Positions 11,301 through 22,408 of a DNA stretch of 64,000 bases are shown here, one piece after another (positions within the stretch are counted from its first letter, which is position 1; each line of letters begins with the position of its first letter). The DNA is from Pagrus major (taxonomy: Eukaryota > Chordata > Actinopteri > Spariformes > Sparidae): contig NC_133218.1 of the NCBI RefSeq assembly GCF_040436345.1, positions 1,922,021 through 1,986,020 of the forward strand, read 5' to 3'. The translations under genes and the position numbers were made by a program. The notes under the pieces were generated by a model that saw only the letters and a program-made list of their open reading frames with translations, did no database searches and was not told the origin of the DNA.

Positions 11301-11504
11301 TTCACTTTTCACAGGTTAACGCATTTGTTCCTTTGTTTTTTCTCACCCTCCACTTGTTGTGTGACAGTGATCCCAAAGCTGAACAGTGTGTTTGCAGTGG
11401 AGATCAACGGCTTTGTTTCCCACATCTATGGAAGCAAGTTTGTGCAGCGAGCCAGTGAACGCTCTGCCAAGAAGTTTAAAGTGAGAGGAACCATCGACTT
11501 GTAA
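3408..11504 (+). CDS. pop4: Ribonuclease P/MRP protein subunit Pop4 (Rpp29), initiator exon not located
   Basis: Pop4/Rpp29 is a core protein subunit of RNase P and RNase MRP. It acts in the nucleolus on tRNA 5' leaders and rRNA precursors. Recognised exons are 3408-3463, 4599-4828, 4914-4991, 5118-5179, 10086-10187 and 11368-11504, joining in one frame to 220 codons plus stop; human POP4 is also about 220 aa. The product contains the family-typical blocks KKAKGLNARQKR, LFLPLHELWRQYI, DFHGAIITVVRSKCPSYVG, GILVQEFKHVFKIITKED and KFVQRASERSAKKFKVRG, ending GTIDL. The C-terminal half is the Sm-like beta barrel that binds the RNA. The first recognised exon begins in phase 2 (one base of its first codon lies upstream), so a very short exon carrying ATG must lie before 3408; I could not pick it. 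Intron 4 (5180-10085) is full of transposons. plekhf1 follows on the same strand about 2.9 kb downstream, as in human. Confidence 0.93.
4599..4828 (+). CDS. pop4: pop4 exon 3
   Basis: Acceptor ttccag, donor CACCAGAG|gttggt. Encodes SQINSKAQAFTKAFLKNS through the lysine-rich KKAKGLNARQKR block to PEHQ(R). A very good Pop4 match. Confidence 0.95.
4914..4991 (+). CDS. pop4: pop4 exon 4
   Basis: Acceptor tcattgtag, donor ACAAG|gtaaat. Encodes YKLFLPLHELWRQYITDLCS and GLKST, among the most conserved stretches of Pop4. Confidence 0.95.
5118..5179 (+). CDS. pop4: pop4 exon 5
   Basis: Acceptor gtctttacag, donor ATCACAG|gtagat. Encodes SPQFIQQKLLKADFHGAIIT, the start of the Sm-like barrel. Confidence 0.95.
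5390..5816. mobile_element. Non-autonomous hAT MITE with perfect 8-bp target duplication
   Basis: A 427-bp element inside pop4 intron 4. It is flanked by identical 8-bp repeats TTGGAAGT (5382-5389 and 5817-5824). The ends are inverted: AGTGTTGTAGT on the left, ACTACAACACCAC on the right. The interior has many copies of 'gagacc' and 'caagacc' and their complements, so it can fold on itself. No coding capacity. The 8-bp duplication is the hAT hallmark. Confidence 0.85.
6145..6250. mobile_element. Single end of a hAT-like element
   Basis: The sequence tagggttgcaaattt followed by 'aacttcccatgggaa' resembles the terminal repeat of fish hAT transposons. I found no matching opposite end, so this is a remnant. 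Confidence 0.35.
6425..6575 (+). pseudogene. First exon of a YqaJ-type transposon protein (remnant)
   Basis: An open frame starts MAFYTRSLQHLPRININNVH and contains KREKGFKFYVSSFIENYEG, ending at a plausible donor (GAAG|gtaaat, 6576). In fish, proteins beginning this way carry a YqaJ viral-recombinase/nuclease domain and travel with ISL2EU transposons that also encode a THAP transposase. The rest of the protein is absent: downstream sequence is the antisense of the transposase. This assignment is from recall of the family N-terminus, without a search. Confidence 0.5.
6641..7180 (-). pseudogene. Broken DDE_Tnp_4 transposase (ISL2EU/HARBI1-like), catalytic part
   Basis: Two open pieces on the minus strand. 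7180-6998 carries a helix-turn-helix (DLANYFGIHRTTVSRIITTW). 6955-6641 carries HGPITFVSPLYPGSMS, the Asp-containing MAIMVDKGFLVDTLVP, and QTQSIARLLVHVERC. This is the order of a DDE_Tnp_4 transposase. The pieces are separated by frame breaks, and the frame stops at about 6641. With the THAP exon at 7852-8076 it forms one decayed element reading right to left within pop4 intron 4. Confidence 0.75.
7655..8076 (-). pseudogene. THAP-domain N-terminus of the same transposase (broken)
   Basis: Minus-strand frame 8076-7852 reads FSFHRFPRDPEVQARWLVKI, then VYSRHFKEDDL and RQLKKGAVPCLY. That is the FP, W, (C)SxHF and AVP landmarks of a THAP zinc-finger DNA-binding domain. The Cys of the usual 'CSRHF' is Tyr here, and the N-terminal Cys pair is incomplete, so the C2CH zinc site is destroyed. 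A further frame, 7849-7655, continues with acidic low-complexity sequence. Non-functional. Confidence 0.75.
8076..8320. repeat. Compound microsatellite (TATG)n/(TG)n/(TA)n
   Basis: About 245 bp of alternating purine-pyrimidine repeats, ending in a pure (TA)n tract at about 8286-8319. Long open frames across it are artefacts of the repeat. It marks the right edge of the THAP transposon remnant. Confidence 0.95.
8814..9041. repeat. Dispersed fish repeat (SINE-like)
   Basis: Begins tggtaaatggacttgcattt and ends with 'ctacctcctgagctacagct'. It includes 'ggcaggagcaatttgggg' and 'gattactggat'. This is a common interspersed sequence in percomorph fish genomes. Its class is uncertain from sequence alone. 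Confidence 0.6.
9309..9337. mobile_element. Tc1-type terminal repeat fragment
   Basis: The 29 bp starting cagttgtggtcagaagttta match the conserved end of Tc1-type fish transposons. No transposase or second end is nearby. Confidence 0.6.
10086..10187 (+). CDS. pop4: pop4 exon 6
   Basis: Acceptor ctctttcacag, donor CTGAAAG|gtgaga. Encodes VRSKCPSYVGITGILVQEF and KHVFKIITKEDKLK, the heart of the Pop4 fold. Confidence 0.95.
11368..11504 (+). CDS. pop4: pop4 exon 7 (last, with stop)
   Basis: Acceptor gtgtgacag. Encodes VIPKLNSVFAVEINGFVSHI to GTIDL, with TAA at 11502-11504. The family-typical C-terminus is intact. Confidence 0.95.
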
Positions 11505-14215
11505 CTGTGCTGACTGTCACTTGAGGATCAAGTGTGCCTCAATGAGATATCACATGCTCAGACTTTCACTGCCCTCTATGGGCAGTCCGCAGGAACTGCA
11601 AGAACAATGTTATAGCAGTGTGTAGCAGATGCTCTGTGGCCATTTACTGTATGAGACCATAAAACGTCATTTGAAAATGTTTAATTCAGCTTCAGTTTTT
11701 TACCTCATTGCATGTGGACCACTTTCACAGGTCTCACTTTATTTTGAAATTGGACTCCACCAACTCTTCTTGCCCAGGATCAGAATGTCACAGGAGTACT
11801 AAACAGCCATTGAAAATGGTTGTATAATGTCTTTTGTGTCTCTGTTTAAAGAGATTTTTCAAGTCTGAGTAAATAACTCTGTTAGGGTTATCTTTGCCTC
11901 TGCTGCTTTCTCTTGGTCAGTGTTTTTAGAATCAGGAATGTCCAGAGGTTCACCACCAAGACTATCGTATAGTTGCTGCCTGTACATGAAGACTGTTATG
12001 AAAATGCTGTCTCTGCTTACATCCTGTTCTCAGTCAATGTATCCTCTCTGTGAGAATGCTGAAGATTTACCACTCGTTCCATTTCGAAGCTAAAGAGCTA
12101 GGTATTGAAAATATGTACTTTTTGCAAACTGACCTAAATGGTTCTGTAGAAAAAGTTGTGATTGAGTTCCTGGTCATACTTGTAGTTTTTGATCAGGTGT
12201 TTCCAGATTAAAATGGAATCAAAGCTTTTTGATGATTCTAAACTTTTTCCTGCTCAGGCTTTTGAATGTCTACTTCATTTATGAATTTGTTTATTTTATT
12301 AAATTAAAGAAACATTTCTTATGTTCCATTATGTTCTATTTCTCATAATACTAATACTGTATTCCTCAGAGAAGATCACAAAGTGTATTGTTTTGATAGC
12401 ATCATACAACCTTGGTCATCATATCAGCTCCTAAGTTTCAGTCATTACTCATCCCTGAGGATCACTAACTCTCAGTAAACTGTTCTCAATGGTATGTCTT
12501 TTTCAGAGGTTTGCTCATAGTGGAGTAATGGAATGGGAACCGAAGATTTTATTGAATCATTTCATGTAGCTCTCGTCAATGGGAGCCATTTCACTGATAG
12601 AGTACAATTAAGAATAAAAAAAATAGCAGATGTTAGCCAGATGGATAAAATGTCTGCTCTCAGACAGCATGGGGACATGATTCAACAATGTTTGTAAATG
12701 TACAGGATTCATATGAGGGAATATTTGAGGTCTATTTCCTAGTATAATAGCAGTGATGTAATGTAACTAAGTACATTTACTTAAGCACTGTACTTAAATA
12801 TCATTCTGTTCAATGCAAATTAATGCACTTACCAAGATAAAGGACTTTTTCACAGCAGACATTTTGCTACATACATTCTACAGCAGGAAAAACAGGTGCA
12901 GCATCAGGATTCCAGAAAGTTAGAGAAATAAAACAGGATGCAATAATTTGCCAATCATTTTTAATTCTGTATATTGAATTGTACAAAGACAAGATTATTT
13001 TAATTTTTACCCTGAGCAACTTTAACAACATTATTTTTTGTAAATAAAAGCATACACCTGTTTGTGGTTGATCCACAAAGCCAGCTACTGGAAGGAAGAA
13101 ATTAAGCAAAGCAGCAGAATGTGCAGAGTTAAGACAGTTAAGAACAAGGAAGCTGACAAAGACAGGTAAATAATAGACAGGACTGTAATGTACACATGTA
13201 TGAGGAAAATAGGTGTAATAAATATGTAATAAAGCACATAAATAAAAAAACTATACAAGTTGAGTGTTCTGTAAGTATTAAACTACGTATTGCAAAGAAA
13301 TAATTTACATGGATACATGTACAAAACAAATCAAAACAAAAAAAACTGCATTTAAACTGTAGAAATAGAATCCAGAATGGAAGTATGTGAATGTTTCAGT
13401 GTTCGAGGGTTCTAGACACTGCAATGAATGACAAACAAGAGTTGGCAGCGTGCGGCAGTTTGACAACTCTTTTTTCTCTCCACCTGCTCGACCAGTCTGA
13501 CAATACTGCACGTGTTTGTGAAACATGAACTCTTGTCGGGACAGTTTCACTCTATTTATAGTTTCTGGTCACAATAGAAAAGTATTTGGGTGTAGTGGAT
13601 AATTTTTTTCTCACAGTTTTCATTGTGTGTACAAATAATGTTTTTTTGTCTTTGTTGCTCAGATGCTCAGACAGTGTGGAATGCATCTTTTTTTTAATTA
13701 AATGGATAGTTGGTGATGAAGTGCAAGGCGAAATACAAGTTCATCAATGAGCAGGAAAGGTGTGTATGTAGGTATATGCATGTATACTGTGTATGTATGA
13801 AAGATCACACTAATAAATTATTTAATGAGTTCATATACATATATGGATATAAGTTAAAGAAAATTGGTTAATTAGAGAGTTAATATATATGAACATAGTA
13901 TAAAGACTATTAGTTAATGAGTAATATATATATATATTTACCTGAGATAAAAATAATTACTTAATGAGATGAGATGTATATGATTAAGTAAAGATACACA
14001 GATCTATGTCAGAGTATTTCTTCCTGATGTCCCTCCTGACAATCAAACACACTGACTGATAGACTCAATCAATAGATCTAACTCTCAGTATGTGTAGCAG
14101 CACATTAGAAGTGAAGTGTACGTGCGTAGCTGCAAAGGGAAAATCTGTCACAAGAATGTTGATGATCTGTGAATTTCCTCCTTAAGAATTTCTTGTGTAA
14201 CCTTCTCTGAATTCA
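11505..14215. other. pop4 3' UTR and spacer to plekhf1
   Basis: AT-rich sequence with no further coding exon. A short repeat fragment (gatgtaatgtaactaagtac, near 12753) belongs to a common fish interspersed repeat, and a related degraded copy lies at about 20500-20870. The pop4 polyadenylation site was not assigned with confidence. Confidence 0.5.
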
Positions 14216-14450
14216 AATGTTGCTCCCGCCTCTTTTTCTCTGTGTTCGTCTTAAAGCAGAACTTACTTTGGAAAACCCCATTACGTCACCAAGTACTAAG
14301 GCTTTAAGAGCTTCTGCTCTGCTGCCTTTCTCATCAGACAGACAAGACGAACACATGACAACTTCTCATAACGACAGAAGCTTGGGACTATCAACAAAAA
14401 CACTGCTGCACTGAAAACTTGTTAACTTGTGACGTAGATTAAAGGACGCC

Positions 14451-14697
14451 ATGGTGGACCAGCTAGCGTTTTCTCAGCCGAACTGGGAGCGGATCCACAA
14501 TGTCGAGAACTCATTTGGGCCATCTGGGAAGCCCCTGTTCCAGCCGGGTCGGGTTCTTATCGGAGAGGGACGGCTGATGAAGCAGAGCCGCAGGGGGTTA
14601 CAACCTAAAGTCTTCTTCCTCTTCAACGATGTGCTGGTGTACGGCAGCATCATTCTAAATGGACGGTGGCATAAAAAACAGCAGATCATCCCTCTAG
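14451..14697 (+). CDS. plekhf1: plekhf1 coding exon 1
   Basis: From ATG to CCTCTAG|gtgagc. Encodes the N-terminus (ERIHNVENSFG) and the first half of the PH domain (LMKQSRRGLQPKVFFLFND). Confidence 0.95.
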
Positions 14698-15688
14698 GTG
14701 AGCAAGTCATCTGTTTACCCAGAACACAAGTACTCTCCTGAAGGGGGAAACCAGACTCAGTTGTTTCATAGTTTCATAATTCTTATGGTTTGAAATGCTT
14801 TTACAATTAAAAGTGAAAAGGTTAGAGAACAGGAATAAGAACAAATGGTAAAAACAGTCAAAAGGCAACAGGCTCACCCTGCAAGCAGCTTGGTTGGTTG
14901 GCTGTGGGCAGACGCTCTGATTACATCCCTGCCTTTGCCTGCAGCTACAGTGCCATCATTCAAATGACTTTGTATAGTCTGCAAGCACTGTGGTTACAAA
15001 GACTAACTGTCACATCCTATGGTGGATGTACCTGTTTCCATAATGTTGTTACCTTTGTTGCCTTGTATTAACATACCATTTTTTGATTATTTCAGAAGAC
15101 ATCCAGCTGGAGAACTTGGAGGACAGTGCAAGTATGAAGAACCAATGGTTGATCCGCACACCACGCAAGTCCTTCTATGTAGCAGCATCTTCATACGAGG
15201 AGAAGCAAGCCTGGATCGAGCATGTGGAGGACTGCCAGTCCAGACTTCTGCAAAGCAGCGGTCGCAGTCCCGGGTCTACCTTCGCTGTTACCTGGATCCC
15301 CAACAAGGCCTCAGCCATCTGCATGCGCTGCTCAGACAAGTTCTCTGTGACCCAGCGTCGACACCACTGCCGGAAATGTGGCTTTGTGGTCTGCGGTACA
15401 TGCTCCAAGAAGCGAGCGGTAATCAGACACATTCATCCAACTAAATGGTTGAGGGTCTGCTCCACGTGTCACTCAAGTCTTTCGAGGACAGAGGCAGAGG
15501 CCGAAGAGATGTCTCGTGTGAGGGGAAACAGCACCGGGAAGACGGGCTCAGACGAAGATGAAGTGGACGGGTCCAGTGAAGAAGAGGAGACAGAGGAGCA
15601 GATGGAGGACCATGACCCCAGCAGGTGGATGGACCCCTGGTCCGTCTATGTCTACCTCAAACCAGGGCATGTGAGGCTTGAAACATAA
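14451..15688 (+). CDS. plekhf1: Phafin-1: PH and FYVE domain protein
   Basis: A phosphoinositide-binding adaptor of endosomes and lysosomes, linked in mammals to endosome traffic, autophagy and lysosome-mediated cell death. The coding exons are 14451-14697 and 15096-15688. They join in phase (G|AA) to 279 codons plus stop, exactly the length of human PLEKHF1. The start has an ideal context (gacgccATGg). Residues about 35-131 form the PH domain. The FYVE domain is about 149-210, with eight zinc cysteines visible (C158, C161, C174, C177, C182, C185, C204, C207), the basic RRHHCRKCG motif (170-178) and LRVC (201-204). The usual WxxD motif reads WIPN (149-152). The tail (about 220-260) is very acidic. 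The neighbouring pop4 on the same strand supports plekhf1 over its paralogue plekhf2. An AATAAA lies at 16106-16111. Confidence 0.93.
15096..15688 (+). CDS. plekhf1: plekhf1 coding exon 2
   Basis: Acceptor gattatttcag. Encodes the second half of the PH domain, the whole FYVE finger and the acidic tail, with stop TAA at 15686-15688. Confidence 0.95.
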
Positions 15689-16105
15689 GCACAGCAAGAG
15701 TGCTGCAGTTATTCAGAAAAAAACTTAGTTGGACACTTTTAATATGGACACAAGGCTGATACAGCTTTGTGTAATAGAAGCAAGCCAAACAGTCACTCAG
15801 CTGTAACCAAAACAGACAATCATGTATACTGTATCGTATTGTACATACTGTATTTGATGTGAGTAATTTGTCATTATTGCTCATTTCACATCCTGCTGTC
15901 TGTGGAAACACCATTGCTGTGAAGTCGTCACATGAAGAGCTCCGAAGAAGTGGATTTGTTGTCAGAAGATTTTTGAGTGGAACACTTTAAGTAGGCCTCG
16001 GTCTGCCTCACTAGATTTTTATTTAAGTCTTATTTCTATGTGTATTTATCATTGTTTGTGTACATGAGAACATTTAGCATCTGCCTTAAATTCGTCTTTA
16101 TGAGA

Positions 16106-16111
16106 AATAAA
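16106..16111 (+). terminator. plekhf1: plekhf1 polyadenylation signal
   Basis: Canonical AATAAA about 420 bp after the stop codon, consistent with a short single 3' UTR. Confidence 0.7.
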
Positions 16112-16489
16112 GCACTTACAAAATAGATGAAAGATTTCTCTGTGATGATTGGAACATTACTACCTCAGCTAAGAGGGTTATGTTGGTCTGTTAGGATATT
16201 CAAGAACTACTTCTATGAAATAATCCTGTAACCCACACAAATGGTACACAAAGCCTCCATAGAAAATAGAAATAGATTTTTATTAGAAGTAACTACAACA
16301 ATGGAACCTTTGCAATCTTTCATCCTCTGTGTGTACAGATGAGGGACAAATTAAAAAAAAGGAAATCGCTACATAAATGGTTTTGACATGACGCTCCAAG
16401 GTCTCTAATAAGTGTTCAGGTGAATTGAGATCTGGTGACTTAAGGCTACAGTACATAATTCATATCATTTTCATACTCAAACTAGGAGG

Positions 16490-16615
16490 GCACACACTCA
16501 GTAGAGCACATACCTCTGCTAAATTATGGGAAATCCATTCATTAGCTTTTGTGACAAACCAACCAACAAACCAACATGGGTGGGTGAAAACATAACCTCC
16601 TTGGCGGAGTTATTA
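16490..16615 (+). repeat. Dispersed fish repeat, partial copy 2
   Basis: Contains 'gacaaaccaaccaacaaacc' and ends 'ataacctccttggcggag', which matches the terminal part of the repeat at 2835-3165. Only one end is kept. Confidence 0.5.
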
Positions 16616-16895
16616 ATTCAGTGAGCCTTCATATCCTGTGGATGTAGGCATGTGATCCTGCTTTGATTTATCTTTTGTTTTCTCACCTGTCTCTATATAG
16701 GCTTCATGGCTGCTAAGTGGCTTTGCTAACAGAACAGAATAAAGTCCATTAAAGTCCAGAGTGTATAGACTGTAAAGCAGGGGTCTAAAACAAAGTAGCA
16801 ACTGCATTTGTTAGTTCAGTTAATTAAGAGTAGGGGGAAAAGATTTGCATTAGCTGTTAAAAACTCATCATATAATTTTGTTTTGTTTTTTGTTT

Positions 16896-17035
<140 letters not shown>

Positions 17036-17059
17036 TCAGAAATAATGCACCACCAGCCA

Positions 17060-18250
17060 CTGCTGATATTCTGCTCCTCTCTCGTAGGAGAAAATGTATT
17101 TTTTATTTTCATTATTAACATAATATTACAAAAATGTAAACAGCAGTTTGTATATATTTTTATATGATTAGTTTTTAACAGATGGTGCAGTTTTTTCCTA
17201 CTCTTAAATAAGTGAACTAACAAATGAAAAACCTACTCAAAATTTTTATTCTGTTTTTTTGAATATTTTTTGTCCCCAAAAATAATGCGACACATTTCAT
17301 GTGACTTTTATTGCATATCCATGCACATGCATTTATGCACCCATATCCCAATATCCCTCACTGATTTTGAATAATGCACATTTGTACTGTATTTCTTGCT
17401 GGACACATTGCAGCACTTCTGCTAATTTTTCTTCATATTTAACCCACCGTCATTTTGCTTTTACAAAATCAATAGTCTGATGATTAATTTTAGAATGGTG
17501 TGTTGTTTTTTACTGGAACAATACTCTACTGGAATCAGATCATCATGACAGACTGGTATTTTTCCAAAGTAAAACTGTCCCTAAACTGTTCCAAAGTACA
17601 CACCCTCAACCTGCCCTTCAGACACTGCTCACGCTTCAGTATCCTTTCCAGAGCAAACATCATTGTTCCACATGGGCGGCACTATTGTGACTACTCTATT
17701 TATAAAAAATATTGTTTAACTGGAAGTGACAATGAGCCAGTGAGTTTGACTGTAGTGTCACACCTGCTTGACTTATGTGCCTCCAGGCAAGGCAGCTACA
17801 CGGAACAAGGATATGTTGAAGTGTTTCTGGAAAAAGACATCTCCGAGCAGGTGTAAGTGAACTAAACAGAGGGTGAGAGTTTTGTCTCAAACAAAATTCC
17901 ACCTTGTCTCTTGTGACGATCGTAGAGAGTCCCTGGCTTAATCATGTTAAATAAAAATGTCTATAACAATTGTAGTTCATTGAATTGAAAGAAGTGTATG
18001 TGCCTGACAGGAAGGAATAATTCCAACAGGCAGGATGGTTTATAAACCGCTACAGGTCAGCTGCAGTGAAATCTCCCTTAAACTTCTCCCTTAAGGGTCT
18101 TAAAATATAGGAGAAAACATGTTTCTCTACACCAATAGCATGTAGGTTAATAGTTTGTATGAGCTGTTTTCAACTCTTAACTGTACTGTCCTACACTCTC
18201 AATGAGTTAAAAATGTCAACCAACAAAACCACATTTATGTTGCACTGTAC
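17060..18250. other. Intergenic, nothing recognised
   Basis: AT-rich sequence. A 118-codon open frame at 17500-17856 shows no family motif, no splice context and no codon bias that I can support as coding. Confidence 0.4.
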
Positions 18251-18254
18251 CTTC

Positions 18255-18620
18255 AAATGTTAGCAGGATTACACAAAAACTACTGAAAAGATTCTCCATG
18301 AGAGAATTTGGTGCAGATCCAGAAAAGGGAACGGATCAAGGAACATTTTCTAACTCTTCAAAAACTGTGATATAGGGCTTTTTTATTTTTTTTATTTTTA
18401 CATTTTGGTGAATTTCTCAGATGCATGGGTCTTGATGAAGAAAGTCAGGAGTAGGTGTCTGGTATCTATGAGTGAGTACACTTTAATGCAGATCCAAATA
18501 CAAATCTGGATCTAGCAGATTTACATATATTTTATTTGCTACTGGATTAGGCTTGACTGAATTAAAGGGACTGTCTGGCCTTGGTGGAGGTATGCACTCT
18601 ACTGAGTGCCATTCTAGTTT
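18255..18620 (+). repeat. Dispersed fish repeat, copy 3 (most complete)
   Basis: Starts 'gcaggattacacaaaaacta', contains 'ttggtgcagatcc' twice, 'atgcatgggtcttgatgaag' and 'gtgtctggtatctatgagtg', and ends 'ggaggtatgcactctactga'. It is the same family as the fragments at 2835-3165 and 16490-16615. Confidence 0.65.
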
Positions 18621-18659
18621 TGTATATATTTCTACAAATTCAGCCTGACAAATATAAGG

Positions 18660-19030
18660 TTAAAAGGAGCACTCTGTAGCTTTGGGACAGAAATGCTAAT
18701 GAGAGGAGAAAGATCTTCATTGGCTGATTTTTTTTTCTACCTAAACAAACTAAATAAACAAACTCTCTTTGTTTTCATGACTGAATAAACTGAACAAACA
18801 AACTGACCTTAAAGGACAACACAATTTATACTGTTTTACTTTGTTTATATTTGGTGGACTCTGCCACCTTTCTAGCTTCAAACAGTGTTCTGGGACCTTA
18901 TTTTCCTCTGAGAACTGCTTGTTTATTCACTTATGGAATAAATAAATTTGTTTTATTACCTCATTAATATTGTAAATATTAAAATTCTGCGGTTGAATTT
19001 CTTCTCCAAAACTACACATTGCCCCTTTAA
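18660..19030. mobile_element. MITE with TTAA ends, copy 1
   Basis: Both ends are inverted and carry TTAA: TTAAAAGGAGCACTCTGTAG on the left, the complement of TTAAAGGGGCAATGTGTAG on the right. About 370 bp, non-coding. It shares its terminal design with the elements at 36047-36439 and 58897-59264. Confidence 0.6.
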
Positions 19031-19439
19031 TATACTCCAAAACAGATAGGGACATAGACAACAGACAGGCAGCAGTTCTGTTTACACAGGGTGTCTACTA
19101 GATCTGTGTATACGGAATGCCGTGTATGCAGGTACCCAATATAGTGTAAATGGTTAAACAGTTAAATGAATCTCGAATCTTGCTGTCCATGTCTGCATAT
19201 TTGCATTATCTATAGCTGTTTAGGGCTGTACACAGAGCCTGTCGGTTTCCTTCAGCCGATCCCCACGGACATTGGGTGAGCGGCAGGGCACACCCTCGAC
19301 AGGTCCCCAGTTCATCAGTGACACATATGTCACAGGGCTGACACATAGAGACAAACAACTACTCACACACATTCACAACTATGGACAGAGAGTAACCAAT
19401 TAACCTAACCTAAACCACAAAAAAACGTCTCAAAGAAAG

Positions 19440-19725
19440 GACAAAACCCACCCCATCACAGTCTGTTGAACCCTGCTGCTATCTGGCAAAAAATACAGAA
19501 GTATCTGCTGCCGTAGCACCAAATAATGGAGCAGCTACCTTCCTCAGGCTGTGAGACTCCTGAAGTCATCCTCCACCATGAATAGTTTGTTTTTATGCCT
19601 TGATTATTATTAATTCATTAGTCTATAGTTCCTGGTTTTGTGTGTCTATAGCCTGGGGAACTAGAACTGAAATTTTGTTGTGCAATCTTTTATTTCATAA
19701 TGACAGAATAATCCTGAATCTTGAA
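19440..19725 (+). mobile_element. LINE 3' end (CR1/L2-type)
   Basis: Contains 'ctgctgctatctggcaaaa', 'atacagaagtatctgctgcc' and 'cctcaggctgtgagactcct', then a 3' untranslated tail ending near 'aatcctgaatcttgaattt'. The same block recurs at 58130-58340, where it ends the LINE interrupted by Tc1. 5'-truncated. Confidence 0.7.
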
Positions 19726-19945
19726 TTTACAAATGTTTCCATTTCTTTTCTCAGATCTCCACACACCACTATTTGTTATTATTCCCCAATGATGACTTAG
19801 ATTTGACTAAAACAATCTCATGTTGTCACACTGCATCAATGAAAATGGAGCACAAATAAATGACAAATATCTGTAATACAACTTAATTCATGTTTGAGTA
19901 TATGTTCATTTATTTGGTCTTAAACAAGAAAATATTGAACAATAG

Positions 19946-20104
19946 AATTCAATTCAAAATACTTAATTTGTCCCCAGGGGACAATTATAGGCATGTGGAG
20001 TAGTTGTACACAGACACAAACAAGACAGCACATTAAGTACACAGTCAGCACGTTAAGTTACACAGACACAAACAAGTCAACATGTTAGTTACACAGACAC
20101 AAAA
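19946..20104 (-). repeat. Retroposon-like 3' tail, minus orientation
   Basis: The reverse complement reads gtttgtgtctgtgtaactta, then a 'cccctggggacaaattaa' block and a TTGAATTGAAT tail. It matches 22409-22552 over about 140 bp in opposite orientation. Confidence 0.65.
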
Positions 20105-20109
20105 CAAGT

Positions 20110-22405
20110 TAGATAGAATAAAATAGACTAAATAAACTAAATAAGATATTTACAGCAAACAAAGAACAAACAATAGCAGAGCCAGCAAAGACGCTCATGC
20201 GAGTTTGACAGTTTAAAAGAAGGGGGAAAAAAGGCAGCCAGACGCCGTTAACCCAGTCAGTTGGTGTCTAACGAATATTACACAAAATATATGTAACTGT
20301 ACAAATCAACTACTCTACGAACTAACCGGTCGACCACACGAGCAGCGACCCGGAAGAGTTGTGATAACAATGTGAAATATTGCCACCTATAAATTCTATA
20401 CAATTATAATGTAGATTAATACAATACATAAAATAATAGTACGAGATCTCGTTCTATACTATTTTCTGCTTTGCCAAAGATGGTTATTGTTAGTAGTTGT
20501 AAAGTTCTTACATACTTTGTACTAGTACAATTTTAAGGTACTTGTCCTTTATTTGAGTTTTATCATTTTAAGTTGCTCCACTGTATTTTACATAGAAATA
20601 GGAGAGAAATGTTTTACCTTTTATTATATTGACAACACAAATTTTTCTTTGCATTGGAGGTGTTTCATGTACTAAACATTCCACCTCGAACAAATATCAT
20701 TTTCAAAGAGTACATAATAATAATACAATACTATAATTTTCATCAGACTGTAAAAAACTGAAAGGGGCCTTATTTATATTATATTTGGTATTTCTTTGCA
20801 TGAGCATTTTTACATTGCAGTGTTACTTTTATTTAGTAAATGTATCTGAATACTTTTGCACAACCAGCTGTTTAAAACATAAACACAAAGTGTGTATAGG
20901 AAACTGCACACCATGGGGAAAGCCAGTGCTCACTTAGTTAAAACACTAAGATTCAGATAAAGGGGAAGGAAATGAAGAGTTCGTAATTCAATGAGTTTGA
21001 AAAAACCATGACACAAAACATTGTGGTTGCCTTTCTATTTACAATGCTTCCTCTTTAAATATACTCATTCTCTAAGAAAATGAGGATGGACACCAATTTT
21101 GCTCCAACAAAAGACAGAACAAAACAAAAGACTAATATTTCCTTTATGTTGTCTAGAATCTGGACAGTTAGCCACCAGATTAATCTTTCTGAAACCCAAC
21201 CTATGACTGAAAAATGTAATGAATGAAATTGGTGTTGAATTAGGTTGGTCGAGCTTCAAAGTACATTTACAACATAGTAAATGTGGAAAAAAGACTAACA
21301 TTATAGTCAGTTCTGCCTGGTTGGCTGGTCATGCTTTTACTGAGATGAGCAGTATTGCAACGCTGTGGCCTTGTAGTAATCCTGTAGTAATAGCACACCA
21401 TGACTTCCCCTTTTGACTGAGTTGTGCAATGACATTGAGGAAATACAGTCATTTTTTGAAAAGATGTCACTTATAATAAACTGTCGAGAGGTTTTCACTA
21501 CAATAATGGTCTGGGTTTTTGTCATTTCTCATCCTTTTTTCATACAATATCCCATTGCACCATGTTACCCCACTCCAAAAGAACAGCTTTATTTGAATCA
21601 TCTTTACAGTAAGCTTAAGGTGCAATAGTCAGTTATTTTAGACACAACGCTGGATTAAATTATTGTGCAGAATGTGACATGTGGTGATGAATCAACAAAT
21701 AATTATCACAAATTCTACCGTTCCCCTCGGTATTATAAAGCCTTTTACCACCTTCTATCATTGTTTTGGTTACACAGCCCACAAATTCACTGTTTTACTT
21801 TAGCTCCTCTACTTTCATCAACCTGTTTTAAACAGGCAGCTGTTTTCATTAAAGAAAGGTCCTTACACTCACTGTATATTATCTGCCCAGCACCAACACG
21901 GACAGTTAGATGCTTGCTGATAAACATGGTGGAGCATTTTCTTGCTAAAGAGCCAGATAAATTTCTCAGTGGTTTTGTGGAGACCAAAACAGAACTGAAA
22001 GGAGAGTTAATATTAGGTCTGGATTAATCAGGTTGTCAGAAACACACCTCCAATGAGTGCTAATGTTGCTCTATGTATGCCAGATGTATTAATAAGCAAC
22101 TGCTTGCTAACATGTTCAGAAAAACAAGTTCATAACATTAAAATGTCTTGTGGCCCAGCCTCTGAGTGGCATGAACTAGTGATGACTCACTAATTACTGA
22201 ATCTAAAATACTTTCTGAGAATCCTGCTGCCGCTGGCCTGTTATTAAAGGGCTCATTGCGAACTCCCAGGAAGTACTCGTTAGCTAATCATGAAATAATG
22301 GCTACTCAGTAACTACTCAGTATGATGTTTCACTTTACTTCAACGACGTACACAAAAAGTAACGAGTACCTAACCAGTAACTAATCATTCAGTAATCAGT
22401 AATTA
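20110..22405. other. DNA between two inverted repeat tails
   Basis: Mostly AT-rich with a degraded interspersed repeat at about 20500-20870 ('ggtacttgtcctttatttgag'). A 120-codon frame at 21665-22027 has no recognisable motif. Tandem variants of 'actcagtaactactcag' lie at about 22180-22400. Confidence 0.4.
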
Positions 22406-22408
22406 ATT

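Noticed and set aside
15019..15444. 141-codon frame overlapping plekhf1 exon 2
   Set aside because: It is a shadow in another frame. The PH/FYVE frame carries all conserved residues.
17500..17856. 118-codon frame as a small gene
   Set aside because: No similarity, no signal or splice context, and the surrounding DNA is repeat-rich intergenic sequence.
21665..22027. 120-codon frame as a gene
   Set aside because: No domain or motif. An antisense frame of similar length overlaps it, which suggests low stop density by chance.
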